Shown here: piece by piece, positions 26,139-34,901 of the stretch
Position numbering within the stretch: the stretch's first letter is position 1
Layout: every line of letters starts with the position of its first letter
NCBI RefSeq assembly: GCF_900156685.1
Contig: NZ_FTOJ01000006.1
Span: forward strand, 124,001 to 188,000
Source of the DNA: Chryseobacterium piscicola
GTDB taxonomy: Bacteria; Bacteroidota; Bacteroidia; Flavobacteriales; Weeksellaceae
Direction: 5' to 3'
Length of the DNA stretch: 64,000 bases
The notes under the pieces: model-generated
Database searches by the model: none
What the model was told of the DNA's origin: nothing
Seen by the model: the letters and a program-made list of their open reading frames with translations, nothing else
Program-made: the position numbers and the translations under genes

Positions 26139-27027
26139 CTTTTCTCAGGTTTTCAAATTCAATATCCTTTGTAGACCTTTCCACTACTTTTTTTATAACT
26201 GAAAAATCGTTTTCCATCGTTTGCTGATCTGGAAATGTTTTGGCAAACTTCACCAAATCCCCTCTCAGGAAGACTTCTTCTACAATTTTTTCGCTTTCAG
26301 AGGAGATGGTATTGTTTTTTTTCATTGCATCAATCAAATCATCGGTCAACAAAACTTCTGCCGGCAAATGATATTGAGTGGTGATAAATCTTCTTGAAAT
26401 ATCTATTAACTCAACATAAAACGATCTAAAATCTCCGTTTTCGATGTATTTTTTCTTTTTCAAACCTTCCAATTCTTTCAAAGTAAGATTGGTTGTAATT
26501 TTTGGGGAAGATTTGGGTCTTCTTCCGTATTTTAAAATGATAATAATTGCGATGAATAGAGCGATTATTGCCAAAACAGCGAGAATATAAAACTTGTAAA
26601 GCTCCCAATAATCTGAAGCTCCCAACTTCAGTTCTTTATTGTTCATAATGTCGTTGATGACATCTTCTTTTTTAGCCGTATTTACAACTTCTATTTCATA
26701 AGCCTGAGTTTTCAATAGCTGATCACCAGCTTTAAATTCAAGCTCAGGAATAGTAAATTTTCCTTCTTCAAAAACTGCAAATTCTATTTTTCTTTCATAA
26801 AAATCTTCTCCTGTGCCAATGCTGTCTTTAATTTCTTCAAAATGAAAGGGCAAAAGCTCGTTTTCCGGAGCGGCATTAACTTTTTGTTGGTTCAGGTATT
26901 TTATCCTAATGGTTAACTTATTGGTTTCTCCCAACGCCAGCATGTTTTTTTGCAAGTTGGAGGTAATCATCTGCGAAAAATACAGTGATGAAATGAGTAT
27001 TGATATTATGAAAAGTGTTTTTTTCAA
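26131..27027 (-). CDS. Bat-operon membrane protein between DUF58 and BatA
   Basis: Protein of 298 residues that occupies the slot between the DUF58 gene and batA seen in flavobacterial Bat operons. A signal peptide (LISSLYFSQM) precedes a BatD-like periplasmic sandwich (about 25-115), one membrane helix near 146-170, and a cytosolic helical domain (RSFYVELIDISRRFITTQYHLPAEVLLTDDLIDAMKK) of a DUF4381-like pattern. It probably links the membrane VWA proteins to the MoxR ATPase (inference from position). I do not know a settled gene name. Confidence 0.75.
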   Translation of the reverse strand: MKKTLFIISILISSLYFSQMITSNLQKNMLALGETNKLTIRIKYLNQQKVNAAPENELLPFHFEEIKDSIGTGEDFYERKIEFAVFEEGKFTIPELEFKAGDQLLKTQAYEIEVVNTAKKEDVINDIMNNKELKLGASDYWELYKFYILAVLAIIALFIAIIIILKYGRRPKSSPKITTNLTLKELEGLKKKKYIENGDFRSFYVELIDISRRFITTQYHLPAEVLLTDDLIDAMKKNNTISSESEKIVEEVFLRGDLVKFAKTFPDQQTMENDFSVIKKVVERSTKDIEFENLRKDA

Positions 27028-27057
27028 TTGAATTTTAAATTTTTAAATTTCATTAAA

Positions 27058-27921
27058 TTATTTCTTCTGAAAGTACTGATAAAGCATTTTCGAATATTCG
27101 GTTCCGCTTCCTATATTCATAAATCCGGCTGAAGAATCGGCGAAATCTTCTTCTAATTTTTTCAGTTTCTGTTTTTGAGCTTCTGCAAAAGTATAACGCC
27201 ATCTTGCGTTGGAAGTGTTGGCGTAAATTTCATTTCCGGTTTCGGCATCGTAAAATAAAGTGTAACCCACATCGGGTATTTCATCATCTTTTTCGTCATA
27301 AATACGAATTCCTAAAACCTGATGTTTTTTTGAGGCTACTGCCAATATCTTTGCATCGTAATCGTCATTAAAATCAGAAAGAAGAAAAACCAGCGACTTC
27401 CTTTTAAAAATTCCCATCATGTAGTGCAGAGCATAATCAATTTTAGATTGTGCCTGAACATAATTTGCTGTAAGAATACTGCTGATTATCGACAAAACAT
27501 GCTTTCTTCCTTTTTGTGGTGGAATTACTTTATAAACTTTATCTGCAAAAAGAATCAATCCCACTTTATCGTTATTTCCTGCAGCTGAAAAACCTAGGCT
27601 AGCGGCAATTTCCGCAACATACTCTCTTTTTAACTGATTTTGGGTTCCGTAGTTCATTGATGCTGATATATCTACCAAAATCATCATTGTAAGCTCACGC
27701 TCCTCTTCCATAACCTTTACAAATGGCTCACGAAAACGGGCTGTTTTATTCCAATCTATTCTCCGAATTTCATCCCCAAACTGGTATGGTCGAACCTCAG
27801 AGAAAGTCATCCCCTGACCTTTGAACGCTGAATGATACTGTCCCATAAGAGAAGATTCCGTTTTCCTTCTGGTACGGATTTCTATTTGTTTTACTTTTTT
27901 AACGATATCTTTTATTTGCAT
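27058..27921 (-). CDS. DUF58 protein of the Bat operon
   Basis: Cytosolic DUF58/VWA-like protein of 287 residues. The hallmark is VRPYQFGDEIRRIDWNKTARFREPFVKVMEEERELTMMILVDISASMNYG, containing both the DUF58 RxIDW motif and a MIDAS-like DISAS. MoxR-DUF58-VWA sets act as chaperone-like systems that mature or insert partner proteins. The gene is 30 bp upstream of the next Bat gene and 87 bp downstream of moxR. Confidence 0.92.
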   Translation of the reverse strand: MQIKDIVKKVKQIEIRTRRKTESSLMGQYHSAFKGQGMTFSEVRPYQFGDEIRRIDWNKTARFREPFVKVMEEERELTMMILVDISASMNYGTQNQLKREYVAEIAASLGFSAAGNNDKVGLILFADKVYKVIPPQKGRKHVLSIISSILTANYVQAQSKIDYALHYMMGIFKRKSLVFLLSDFNDDYDAKILAVASKKHQVLGIRIYDEKDDEIPDVGYTLFYDAETGNEIYANTSNARWRYTFAEAQKQKLKKLEEDFADSSAGFMNIGSGTEYSKMLYQYFQKK

Positions 27922-28008
27922 AAAATCTATGTGATAGTGAAATAATAAACTTACAATAAGTACACCTTTAAACTGATAAACTATTGAATTATTAAATTGT
28001 TAACTCAT

Positions 28009-29013
28009 TTACGGTGCTTGAATTTTAGCTAAAATTCTGCTCACAATTTCTTCGGAAGTAATTTCTTCTGCTTCAGCCTCAAATGTTAATCCAATTCTAT
28101 GTCTCAAAACATCTTGCGCTAAAGATTTCACATCTTCAGGAATTACAAATGCTCTTCCTTTTAGAAATGCATAAGCACGTGAAGCTATTGCAAGATTAAT
28201 TGAAGCCCTTGGCGAAGCTCCAAAGCTTATATAATTTTTAAGTTCTGCAAGTCCGTATTTTTCTGGAAAACGAGTAGCAAAAACCATATCAAGAATATAT
28301 TTTTCAATCTTTTCGTCGAGATAAATTTTATTAACAATTTCTTTTGCGTCTACAATGTTTTGTAGTGAAATCACTTGCTTCACCTCTTGTGTTTGTGACG
28401 TGGATACCATTCTCATTACAGCTCTTTCGTCTTCAAATTCAGGATAGCTAATAGTGCATTTAAGCATAAAACGGTCGCTTTGTGCTTCCGGTAAAAGATA
28501 AGTACCTTCCTGATCGATTGGGTTTTGTGTTGCTAAAACCAAGAAAGGCTTGGGAAGCTTCATCGTCTCATCACCTATCGTTACTTGTTTTTCTTGCATC
28601 ACCTCGAGCAATGCAGATTGTACTTTTGCCGGCGCACGGTTAATCTCATCAGCCAAAACGAAATTAGCAAAAACAGGCCCTCTTTTTATAGAAAAATCAT
28701 TTTCTTTGATATTATAAATCATTGTTCCTACCACATCAGCAGGCAAAAGATCCGGTGTAAACTGAATTCTTGAAAACTGTCCATCAACTGCATCTGCCAA
28801 AGTTTTTATCGCCAAAGTTTTTGCCAAACCTGGCACACCTTCAAGCAGAACATGCCCGTTACCCAAAAGCCCCACCAAAAGGCGATCTACCATATATTGC
28901 TGGCCAATAATTACTTTATTAATCTCTTGTCTGAGAAGTGTGAAAAAATAATTTTGCTCTTTCACTTTTTCGGTAAGCTGACGGATGTCTTCTGCTTGAA
29001 ATGTATCTGGCAT
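28009..29013 (-). CDS. MoxR-family AAA+ ATPase, first gene of the Bat operon
   Basis: AAA+ ATPase of 334 residues. Walker A is EGVPGLAKT (within HVLLEGVPGLAKTLAIKTL), Walker B is LADEINRAPAKVQSALLEVMQE, sensor 1 lies in VLATQNPIDQEGTYLLPEAQSDRFML, and a lid domain with SFGASPRASINLAIASRAYAFLKGR follows. MoxR ATPases remodel or insert cofactors into proteins together with VWA-domain partners, here DUF58, BatA and BatB. Upstream is a divergent DinB-like gene. I found no exact TAnnTTTG box for this start, so its promoter is not identified. Confidence 0.94.
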   Translation of the reverse strand: MPDTFQAEDIRQLTEKVKEQNYFFTLLRQEINKVIIGQQYMVDRLLVGLLGNGHVLLEGVPGLAKTLAIKTLADAVDGQFSRIQFTPDLLPADVVGTMIYNIKENDFSIKRGPVFANFVLADEINRAPAKVQSALLEVMQEKQVTIGDETMKLPKPFLVLATQNPIDQEGTYLLPEAQSDRFMLKCTISYPEFEDERAVMRMVSTSQTQEVKQVISLQNIVDAKEIVNKIYLDEKIEKYILDMVFATRFPEKYGLAELKNYISFGASPRASINLAIASRAYAFLKGRAFVIPEDVKSLAQDVLRHRIGLTFEAEAEEITSEEIVSRILAKIQAP

Positions 29014-29146
29014 AATAATATTAAATAATTGGTAAATTTCTGATAAATACTTCCATTTGCCAACATAACAAATGCCATTATTGAGTTAAAGTTTGTTAAA
29101 TCTAAAATATAATTAGTATTAAAAAAACTTAAAACCAGGCTTTAAA

Positions 29147-29177
29147 TTGTCTCTTCCACTTTATTAAACTATTTTTG
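29147..29177 (+). promoter_or_regulatory. Promoter of the DinB-like gene
   Basis: TTG (29147-29149), 20 bp, TATTTTTG (29170-29177). Transcription starts near 29184, before the ATG at 29199. The TTG codon at 29175, a possible earlier start, lies inside the -7 box and so cannot be used. Confidence 0.65.
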
Positions 29178-29198
29178 AAGATTAAAAAATTCTGTACG

Positions 29199-29669
29199 AT
29201 GAATTATCATTTTCAGGCACACAGACAAGTGAGAAAAAACCTTCTCCAAATATTGCAAGAAACTTCGCACGAAGATCTTCTTCATATCCCGGATGGTTTC
29301 AACAATAATTTGTATTGGAATATTGCTCACACCGTCGCAACTCAGCAGCTTTTACACTATTATCTGAGCGGAAGCCCGTTCAGAATAGACAAATATTGGG
29401 TAGAGACTTACAAAAAAGGTACACTTCCTAATTTGAACGTGCAAAAATCTGAGGTTGAAGATCTTGAATTTTTATTAACAGAAACCTCAAAGATCCTGAT
29501 GAAAGATTTTGATGCCGATTTGTTTGCAGATTATACGCCGTACACTACAAGTTTCGGCATAGATTTAAAAAACATTCAAGATGCCATTATTTTCAATAAT
29601 ATGCATGAATCTCTGCATTATGGATATGCCATGGCTCAGAAGAGGGCAATTTTGGGAGAAAAATACTGA
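29199..29669 (+). CDS. DinB-like metal-dependent hydrolase family protein
   Basis: Four-helix-bundle protein of 156 residues. The DinB_2 pattern is present: an N-terminal helix with HRQVRKNLLQILQETSHEDL, NLYWNIAHTVATQQLLHYYL with the first metal-ligand His, and MHESLHYGYAMAQKRAI with two further His at the C-terminal end, together the likely His triad. Many relatives are bacillithiol- or mycothiol-dependent S-transferases; a bacillithiol-type reductase (YpdA) is encoded 7 kb downstream, but a link is inference only. The substrate is unknown. Confidence 0.82.
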   Translation: MNYHFQAHRQVRKNLLQILQETSHEDLLHIPDGFNNNLYWNIAHTVATQQLLHYYLSGSPFRIDKYWVETYKKGTLPNLNVQKSEVEDLEFLLTETSKILMKDFDADLFADYTPYTTSFGIDLKNIQDAIIFNNMHESLHYGYAMAQKRAILGEKY

Positions 29670-29945
29670 TTGGTTTTGAGTTGCATTTTTTAGATTTAGA
29701 AATAAGCCAAAAAAACAGATTTGTGGATTTATATATTTGAAAAGTATTCCAGATTTTGTGTAATTCTATTTTTAAAATTACCGAAATAACTAATCTTAAA
29801 AATAATTTTAGATTAATCAAACAGATAGATAATTCTTCCATTTCCATTCTGTAGGCTTTGAAGATAACAGAACCAAAAAGTAAATTAATTTTTTATTGAT
29901 TGCCTAAGAATTTTACAATGAAACAAGATCACAATTTTACATCAT

Positions 29946-30077
29946 TTTGATTTTTATTTTATTGATGAAGAAAAATTTGAAAATTTAAAAGAAAAAACAG
30001 CAATATTGAGCCAAAAAATAAGCTCACTTATTAATTATAAAAAAAATACTGAAGTGAAAGGAGCTAAATTTAAATAA
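29946..30077 (+). pseudogene. Possible remnant of a four-helix-bundle (S23-type) protein
   Basis: A 44-codon plus-strand frame ending at TAA 30077 reads FDFYFIDEEKFENLKEKTAI and then LSQKISSLINYKK. The pattern resembles the C-terminus of the four-helix-bundle/23S-IVP family, where a 'YEELxxxxxEISKMLxxLIKxLK' type tail is usual. An ATG-led segment 19-22 codons upstream is in another frame, so a frameshift or truncation would be needed. Weak evidence; it lies in a 460 bp gap with nothing else visible. Confidence 0.35.
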
Positions 30078-30130
30078 GTTAGAAAACACTGACTTCTAAT
30101 ATTAAACCTTAAACTTTAAACAACAGAAAT

Positions 30131-30877
30131 ATGAACGACGATTTTATTTTCGGGCTGCGACCCGTATTGGAAGCTTTAGAAGCCGGAAAAACAATAGACA
30201 AAATATTTGTGCAAAATGCTTTGCAAGGAGAAATTTATGCGGAACTGAAAGTTGCTTTAGCAAAAAATAAAATCCGTCCCAACTATGTTCCGGTAGAAAA
30301 ACTAAACCGTTTTACAAGAAAAAACCATCAAGGTGTGGTGGCTTTTATTTCGGATGTTCCTTTTCACAGAATTGAAAATATTGTACCCGAATTATTTGAA
30401 CAAGGAAAAACACCTTTTATCTTAATTCTAGACAGATTAACAGACGTAAGAAACTTCGGAGCGATTTGCAGAACTGCAGAATGTGTTGGAATTGACGCGA
30501 TTGTGATTCCCGAAAAAGGCGGAGCACCAGTGAACTCTGATGCTATAAAAACTTCAGCAGGAGCACTTTATAATATTAAAATCTGTAAAGAACCCAATCT
30601 GGGACATGTTGTAGATTTTCTTCAACAAAGTGGAATTTCTGTTTTTGCAGCTACTGAGAAAGCCCAGAAACTCATCTATGATGTAGATTTTACAGAGCCA
30701 TGCGCCGTTGTTATGGGAAATGAAGAAACCGGAATTTCTAAAGAAGTAATGCATCATTCAGACGAAAAAATAAAATTACCTATTGAAGGAAAAACTCAGT
30801 CACTCAACGTTTCTGTAGCCTGTGGTGCAATTTTGTATGAAGCCGTAAGACAGAAATTGATTAAAACAAACATTTAA
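30131..30877 (+). CDS. rlmB: 23S rRNA (guanosine-2'-O-)-methyltransferase RlmB-type
   Basis: SpoU/TrmH-class knotted methyltransferase of 248 residues. The N-terminal substrate-binding domain (DFIFGLRPVLEALEAGKTIDKIFVQNAL) precedes the SPOUT domain with LDRLTDVRNFGAICRTAECVGID, the motif 2 segment AVVMGNEETGIS and motif 3 KLPIEGKTQSLNVSVACGAILYEAVRQ. RlmB methylates G2251 of 23S rRNA using S-adenosylmethionine. TrmH-family paralogues exist, so the exact site is inferred. A lipoprotein gene follows 9 bp later. Confidence 0.9.
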   Translation: MNDDFIFGLRPVLEALEAGKTIDKIFVQNALQGEIYAELKVALAKNKIRPNYVPVEKLNRFTRKNHQGVVAFISDVPFHRIENIVPELFEQGKTPFILILDRLTDVRNFGAICRTAECVGIDAIVIPEKGGAPVNSDAIKTSAGALYNIKICKEPNLGHVVDFLQQSGISVFAATEKAQKLIYDVDFTEPCAVVMGNEETGISKEVMHHSDEKIKLPIEGKTQSLNVSVACGAILYEAVRQKLIKTNI

Positions 30878-30886
30878 ATATAATTC

Positions 30887-31933
30887 ATGAAAAATATAGC
30901 AGCATTTGCATTACTATCAATCGCATTGGTATCTTGCAAAAAGGAAACCGCAACCATCACAAAAGTAGATCCGAAAACAGGGAAAACGATAACGGTGGAA
31001 GTGCCTGCAGATTCTATAAAAAAAGTAGAAGCCAACCCCGCAATTAAAGATTCTTTAGGAGTATACAAGCAAACTTTTAAGCTTAAAAAAGGAGAAACAT
31101 ATCCGCTCACAACATATCAGAGAGACATCAGAACGATGACTGATCCTAGTGGGAAAACAATTTCAGGAACGAGTGAATCTACTGATGAAATGACTTTCAA
31201 GGTAGATGATATTAAAGGAAATGTTTATGACATTACCATCAATTTAATTTCAAAAAGAAGCTCACAAAATTCTCAGGGAAAAACCGTTACTATAGACACC
31301 AATTCTCCAGCTCCAAAAGACGATCAAATGACAATGGTTTGGAGTATCAACAAAGCCTTGGTAGGAAACAAGCTTCAAATGAAAATGGACGACCACGGAA
31401 AAGTGATTTCTATTACCGGATTTGATGTTGTTTACAAAAAAATTTCTGACGTTGTTGCAAAAATCGTAAAAGAAAAAGCACAAGCAAATGGTGTTCTTGG
31501 AAGTTTAAAACAAACTTTTAATGAAAAAGTTCTGAAAGATCAATTCGAGAAAAACCTAAGCGTATTACCTAAAAATGGAGCGAAAATTGGTGGAAAATGG
31601 ACTTTAAGCGAAAGTGCAGATGATGCTGGAAAGGTAAAAGTAACCTCCAACTATCAGCTGAAAAGCGTAGGAAATGGTATTGCTGAAATATCTGTAACCG
31701 GTGGAATTCCTAAGAAAACCGATAAGCAGAAACAAGGTGATATGACTCATAGCTTAAGCAGTGAACTTTCTCAAGATGGAACAATAAAATTTGACCAAAA
31801 TACAGGCTGGATTACCCATCAAAACATCAGCGTAAAAACCACACAGGTAGAAACAATTGCCAATGCAAAAGAATCACAATCAATGAAGAGTGTGTCTAAT
31901 TCTACTGTGATGGTGAATCCTTCTGCTAAGTAA
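30887..31933 (+). CDS. DUF6263 lipoprotein
   Basis: Lipoprotein of 348 residues with lipobox ALVSC (Cys17) followed by KKETATITKVDPKTGKTITVE. The mature part is a long Lys/Thr/Ser-rich beta-structured domain with VYKQTFKLKKGETYPLTTYQRD and MTMVWSINKALVGNKLQMKMDDHGKVISITGFD, matching the DUF6263 family of Bacteroidota. Role unknown; probably at the inner leaflet of the outer membrane. It shares a transcript with the methyltransferase by proximity only. Confidence 0.82.
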   Translation: MKNIAAFALLSIALVSCKKETATITKVDPKTGKTITVEVPADSIKKVEANPAIKDSLGVYKQTFKLKKGETYPLTTYQRDIRTMTDPSGKTISGTSESTDEMTFKVDDIKGNVYDITINLISKRSSQNSQGKTVTIDTNSPAPKDDQMTMVWSINKALVGNKLQMKMDDHGKVISITGFDVVYKKISDVVAKIVKEKAQANGVLGSLKQTFNEKVLKDQFEKNLSVLPKNGAKIGGKWTLSESADDAGKVKVTSNYQLKSVGNGIAEISVTGGIPKKTDKQKQGDMTHSLSSELSQDGTIKFDQNTGWITHQNISVKTTQVETIANAKESQSMKSVSNSTVMVNPSAK

Positions 31934-32006
31934 TTTTAAGATTTAAAAATTTGCAATAAGCGTTGGTAGTTTAAACTCTAGCAACGCTTTAAAATCAAAA
32001 ATAATT

Positions 32007-32228
32007 ATGTTTAAGCACATTTTTGAGTTTATTCTCATCACTATTGTATTATTTTTCGTCTGGAATATTCTGAAGAGAATTTTCTTCAATAAATTTTATA
32101 AATATACCGGATTCAGGCCACAGCAAAATACACCAAAAGAGGAAACAAAAAAAGCAAATATTGAGAAAAAAGTGAAGTGGGATGCAGAAACGGTAGACTA
32201 CGAAGAAGTGAAAGAAGATAAAAGATAA
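32007..32228 (+). CDS. DUF4834 small membrane protein
   Basis: Protein of 73 residues with one N-terminal membrane helix (HIFEFILITIVLFFVWNILKRIFF) and a charged C-terminal tail (KKANIEKKVKWDAETVDYEEVKEDKR). The VKWDAETVDYEE ending is characteristic of DUF4834, found widely in Flavobacteriia just upstream of the YfhO-like gene, as here. Function unknown. Confidence 0.85.
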   Translation: MFKHIFEFILITIVLFFVWNILKRIFFNKFYKYTGFRPQQNTPKEETKKANIEKKVKWDAETVDYEEVKEDKR

Positions 32229-32264
32229 TCGTTTCATCCAAAATTTAAGATAATAACCCTCTAT

Positions 32265-34802
32265 ATGGCAAAAAATAAAAACTTAGTCTACATTGCAATT
32301 TCAATAGTTGCATTCTTAGTTTTAGCATTTTTATATTCTACACCGGTACTTACCGGAAAACAGCTTTTCCAACATGATATTGTTCAGTATCGTGGGGGTG
32401 CAAAAGAACTCATCGATTACAGAGATAGCAACAATAAAGAAACCTATTGGAGTGATTCTATGTTTGGCGGAATGCCTACTTATCAAATGGGAAGCCGTTT
32501 TGAAGGCGATATAATTAAAAAAGTAGACAGTTATCTGAATATTCTGCCAAGACCTGTGAACTATATTTTCCTTTTGTTTTCAGGATTTTTCCTTTTGGGG
32601 ATGGTGGCCGTAAGAAACTGGAAATATGCGCTTCTCGGAGCCACATTTTTTGGGCTTTCCACTTATTTCTACATTATTATTGCAGCAGGACACAACGGAA
32701 AAGTGAATACCATTGAATATTTCGCACCACTTTTAGCCGGAATTTTATTGGTCTATATCCGAAAAAAATACATCCTCGGATTTATCATCACTACCCTTTT
32801 CTTCGGGTTGCAGGTAGCGGCAAACCATCCACAGATGACCTATTACCTGTTTTTAGGCCTTGGGTTTTTATTTATTTCGGAACTCGTAAGAGCGATTTTG
32901 AAGAAAATACCGATGAAACATTTCTTCATTTCATCAGGAATTATCGCTTTTTCTTTGGCTATTGGTGTAGGGATGAATTCTCAACGAATAATGGCAAATT
33001 CTGAGTACATCAAAGAAACCGTAAGAGGAAAACAAATTTTAAATAACGAAAATCACACCGCCGGAAATACCGGAATGGATAAGCCAAGCATCCTCAATTG
33101 GAGCTACGGAAAGCTTGAAACACTGAATCTTTTCATTCCTAAATTGATGGGAGGCGGTAGCCAAGAAGAGTTTTCAGATTCTTATGAAAATAAATTGAGG
33201 GAATCTTTGGCTACACAAACCAATGACGAAAACCAAATCGAGCAGGGTGTGCAAAGTATTGCAAGCCAAACATCACCGTATTGGGGAGATCAGCCGGGAA
33301 CTTCGGGACCTGCGTATCAAGGTGCAGTTGTTTGTTTTCTTGCTGTTTTAGGATTCTTTTTTGCGCCAAAAAAATACCGCTACTGGATTTTGGGAGCTAC
33401 TATTTTAACTATTTTACTAGCTTGGGGAAGCAACTTTATGCCATTGTCTGATTTTTTCATAGATTATGTACCATTTTATAGCAAATTCAGAGCGCCATCG
33501 TCGATTTTGGTCGTCGTAGAATTACTTTTCCCACTTATTGCGATTATCGGCTTGTACCAATTTTTCACAGATTCAAAATTATCAGAAGAATATAAAAAGA
33601 AAATACTGATTTATGTAAGTGGAGGAACTTTGGGTTTAACTTTAATTCTGCTTCTTTTTGGCAAATCTCTTCTTGGCTTCACAAATGATTTTGAAAAACA
33701 AATTCCCAATTATATTTTAGATGTAATCATCGAAGACAGACTAAAATTATTCAGAATTGATGCCTTCAAAGCGTTAATTTATGTAGGAATCACAGCAACA
33801 GTTTTATTTTTAGGTTTAAAGCAGAAAATCAATCAGAATATAGCACTTGTAATCATCGGAGCAGTAAGCTTATTTGATTTATGGAGCGTCAACAGAAATT
33901 ATTTGAATGATAAAAACTATGTAGACGAAATCTTTGCTGAAAACCCTTTCCAAACAGAAGGTACAGATTATTTGCAGGAAAAAGTAGGAGACAATCCTAA
34001 TTTGCAGTCTATTTTAGTAAGCATTCCGGTCAACAAAACATTGGAAACTATTGCTCAAAAAGACAAAAATCATTACAGAGTTTATAATCAGGTTTTAGGA
34101 ACTACTGGGGAAACCAACACTTCCTATTTCAGGCCATCTATTGGTGGATATCACGCTGTAAAACTAAGAAGATATGATGATTTACTGAATGAATACATCG
34201 TAAAAGCGGACAGTATAAAAACTCCAAAAATATTGAATTTGCTGAACACAAAATACATGATTTTCGGGAGTGCAGCTCAGCCGCAAGTTGTTCCTAATCC
34301 TAATGCTAACGGAAACGCATGGTTTGTAAGTGACCTAAAATTCGTCAATAATCCAAACGAAGAAATTGCTTCACTAGGAACAATCGACAGTAAGAAAACA
34401 GCAGTAATCAATGTAGAAGATAAGAAGTATTTTGAAGGAAAAAATCTTCAGGCAGATTCTTCCGCAACAATTAATTTAACGAAATATGAACCGAATGAGT
34501 TAGAATTTAAATCAAATTCAAAGACTCCTCAGTTAGCTGTTTTCTCTGAAATCTACTATCCCCATGGATGGAAAATTTCGGTTGACGGAAAAGAAGTAGA
34601 TTATGTAAAAGCTGATTATTTGCTTCGTGCAGTTCATGTTCCGGCAGGAACTCACAATATTAAAATGGTTTTTGAACCCCAAGTAATAGAAACCGGAAAA
34701 TGGATTTCATTGGTTTGTTTCGCCTTATTTATTTTGCTGAGTGGCGCAGGAATTTATTTTGTTTCGCGTAGAAAAGATCACAAAACTATAAGTATAGATT
34801 AA
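32265..34802 (+). CDS. YfhO-like polytopic membrane protein
   Basis: Large membrane protein of 845 residues with about twelve hydrophobic segments spread from 9 to 510, then a long extracytoplasmic beta-rich domain (about 540-800), and a final helix (KWISLVCFALFILLSGAGIYF) near 812-832. The pattern (TGKQLFQHDIVQYRGGAKELIDYR ... SDSMFGGMPTYQMGS ... YYPHGWKISVDGKEVDYVKADYLLRAVHVPAGTH) is that of the YfhO / DUF-type glycosyltransferase-like membrane proteins of Flavobacteria. Probable role in envelope polysaccharide or lipid-linked sugar transfer, not proven. A glycosyltransferase gene follows within 100 bp. Confidence 0.82.
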   Translation: MAKNKNLVYIAISIVAFLVLAFLYSTPVLTGKQLFQHDIVQYRGGAKELIDYRDSNNKETYWSDSMFGGMPTYQMGSRFEGDIIKKVDSYLNILPRPVNYIFLLFSGFFLLGMVAVRNWKYALLGATFFGLSTYFYIIIAAGHNGKVNTIEYFAPLLAGILLVYIRKKYILGFIITTLFFGLQVAANHPQMTYYLFLGLGFLFISELVRAILKKIPMKHFFISSGIIAFSLAIGVGMNSQRIMANSEYIKETVRGKQILNNENHTAGNTGMDKPSILNWSYGKLETLNLFIPKLMGGGSQEEFSDSYENKLRESLATQTNDENQIEQGVQSIASQTSPYWGDQPGTSGPAYQGAVVCFLAVLGFFFAPKKYRYWILGATILTILLAWGSNFMPLSDFFIDYVPFYSKFRAPSSILVVVELLFPLIAIIGLYQFFTDSKLSEEYKKKILIYVSGGTLGLTLILLLFGKSLLGFTNDFEKQIPNYILDVIIEDRLKLFRIDAFKALIYVGITATVLFLGLKQKINQNIALVIIGAVSLFDLWSVNRNYLNDKNYVDEIFAENPFQTEGTDYLQEKVGDNPNLQSILVSIPVNKTLETIAQKDKNHYRVYNQVLGTTGETNTSYFRPSIGGYHAVKLRRYDDLLNEYIVKADSIKTPKILNLLNTKYMIFGSAAQPQVVPNPNANGNAWFVSDLKFVNNPNEEIASLGTIDSKKTAVINVEDKKYFEGKNLQADSSATINLTKYEPNELEFKSNSKTPQLAVFSEIYYPHGWKISVDGKEVDYVKADYLLRAVHVPAGTHNIKMVFEPQVIETGKWISLVCFALFILLSGAGIYFVSRRKDHKTISID

Positions 34803-34901
34803 CGTAATTGCTAGGAAATACAACGAAGCCATCTGTTTAATTCATAAAAAGTGTTCATAAGATGGCTTCATTTTTCGCAAAGACAGTATGCAAAATTTAG
34901 T

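Noticed and set aside
29593..29847. Minus-strand 84-codon ORF
   Set aside because: It overlaps the end of the DinB-like gene and has biased low-complexity composition.
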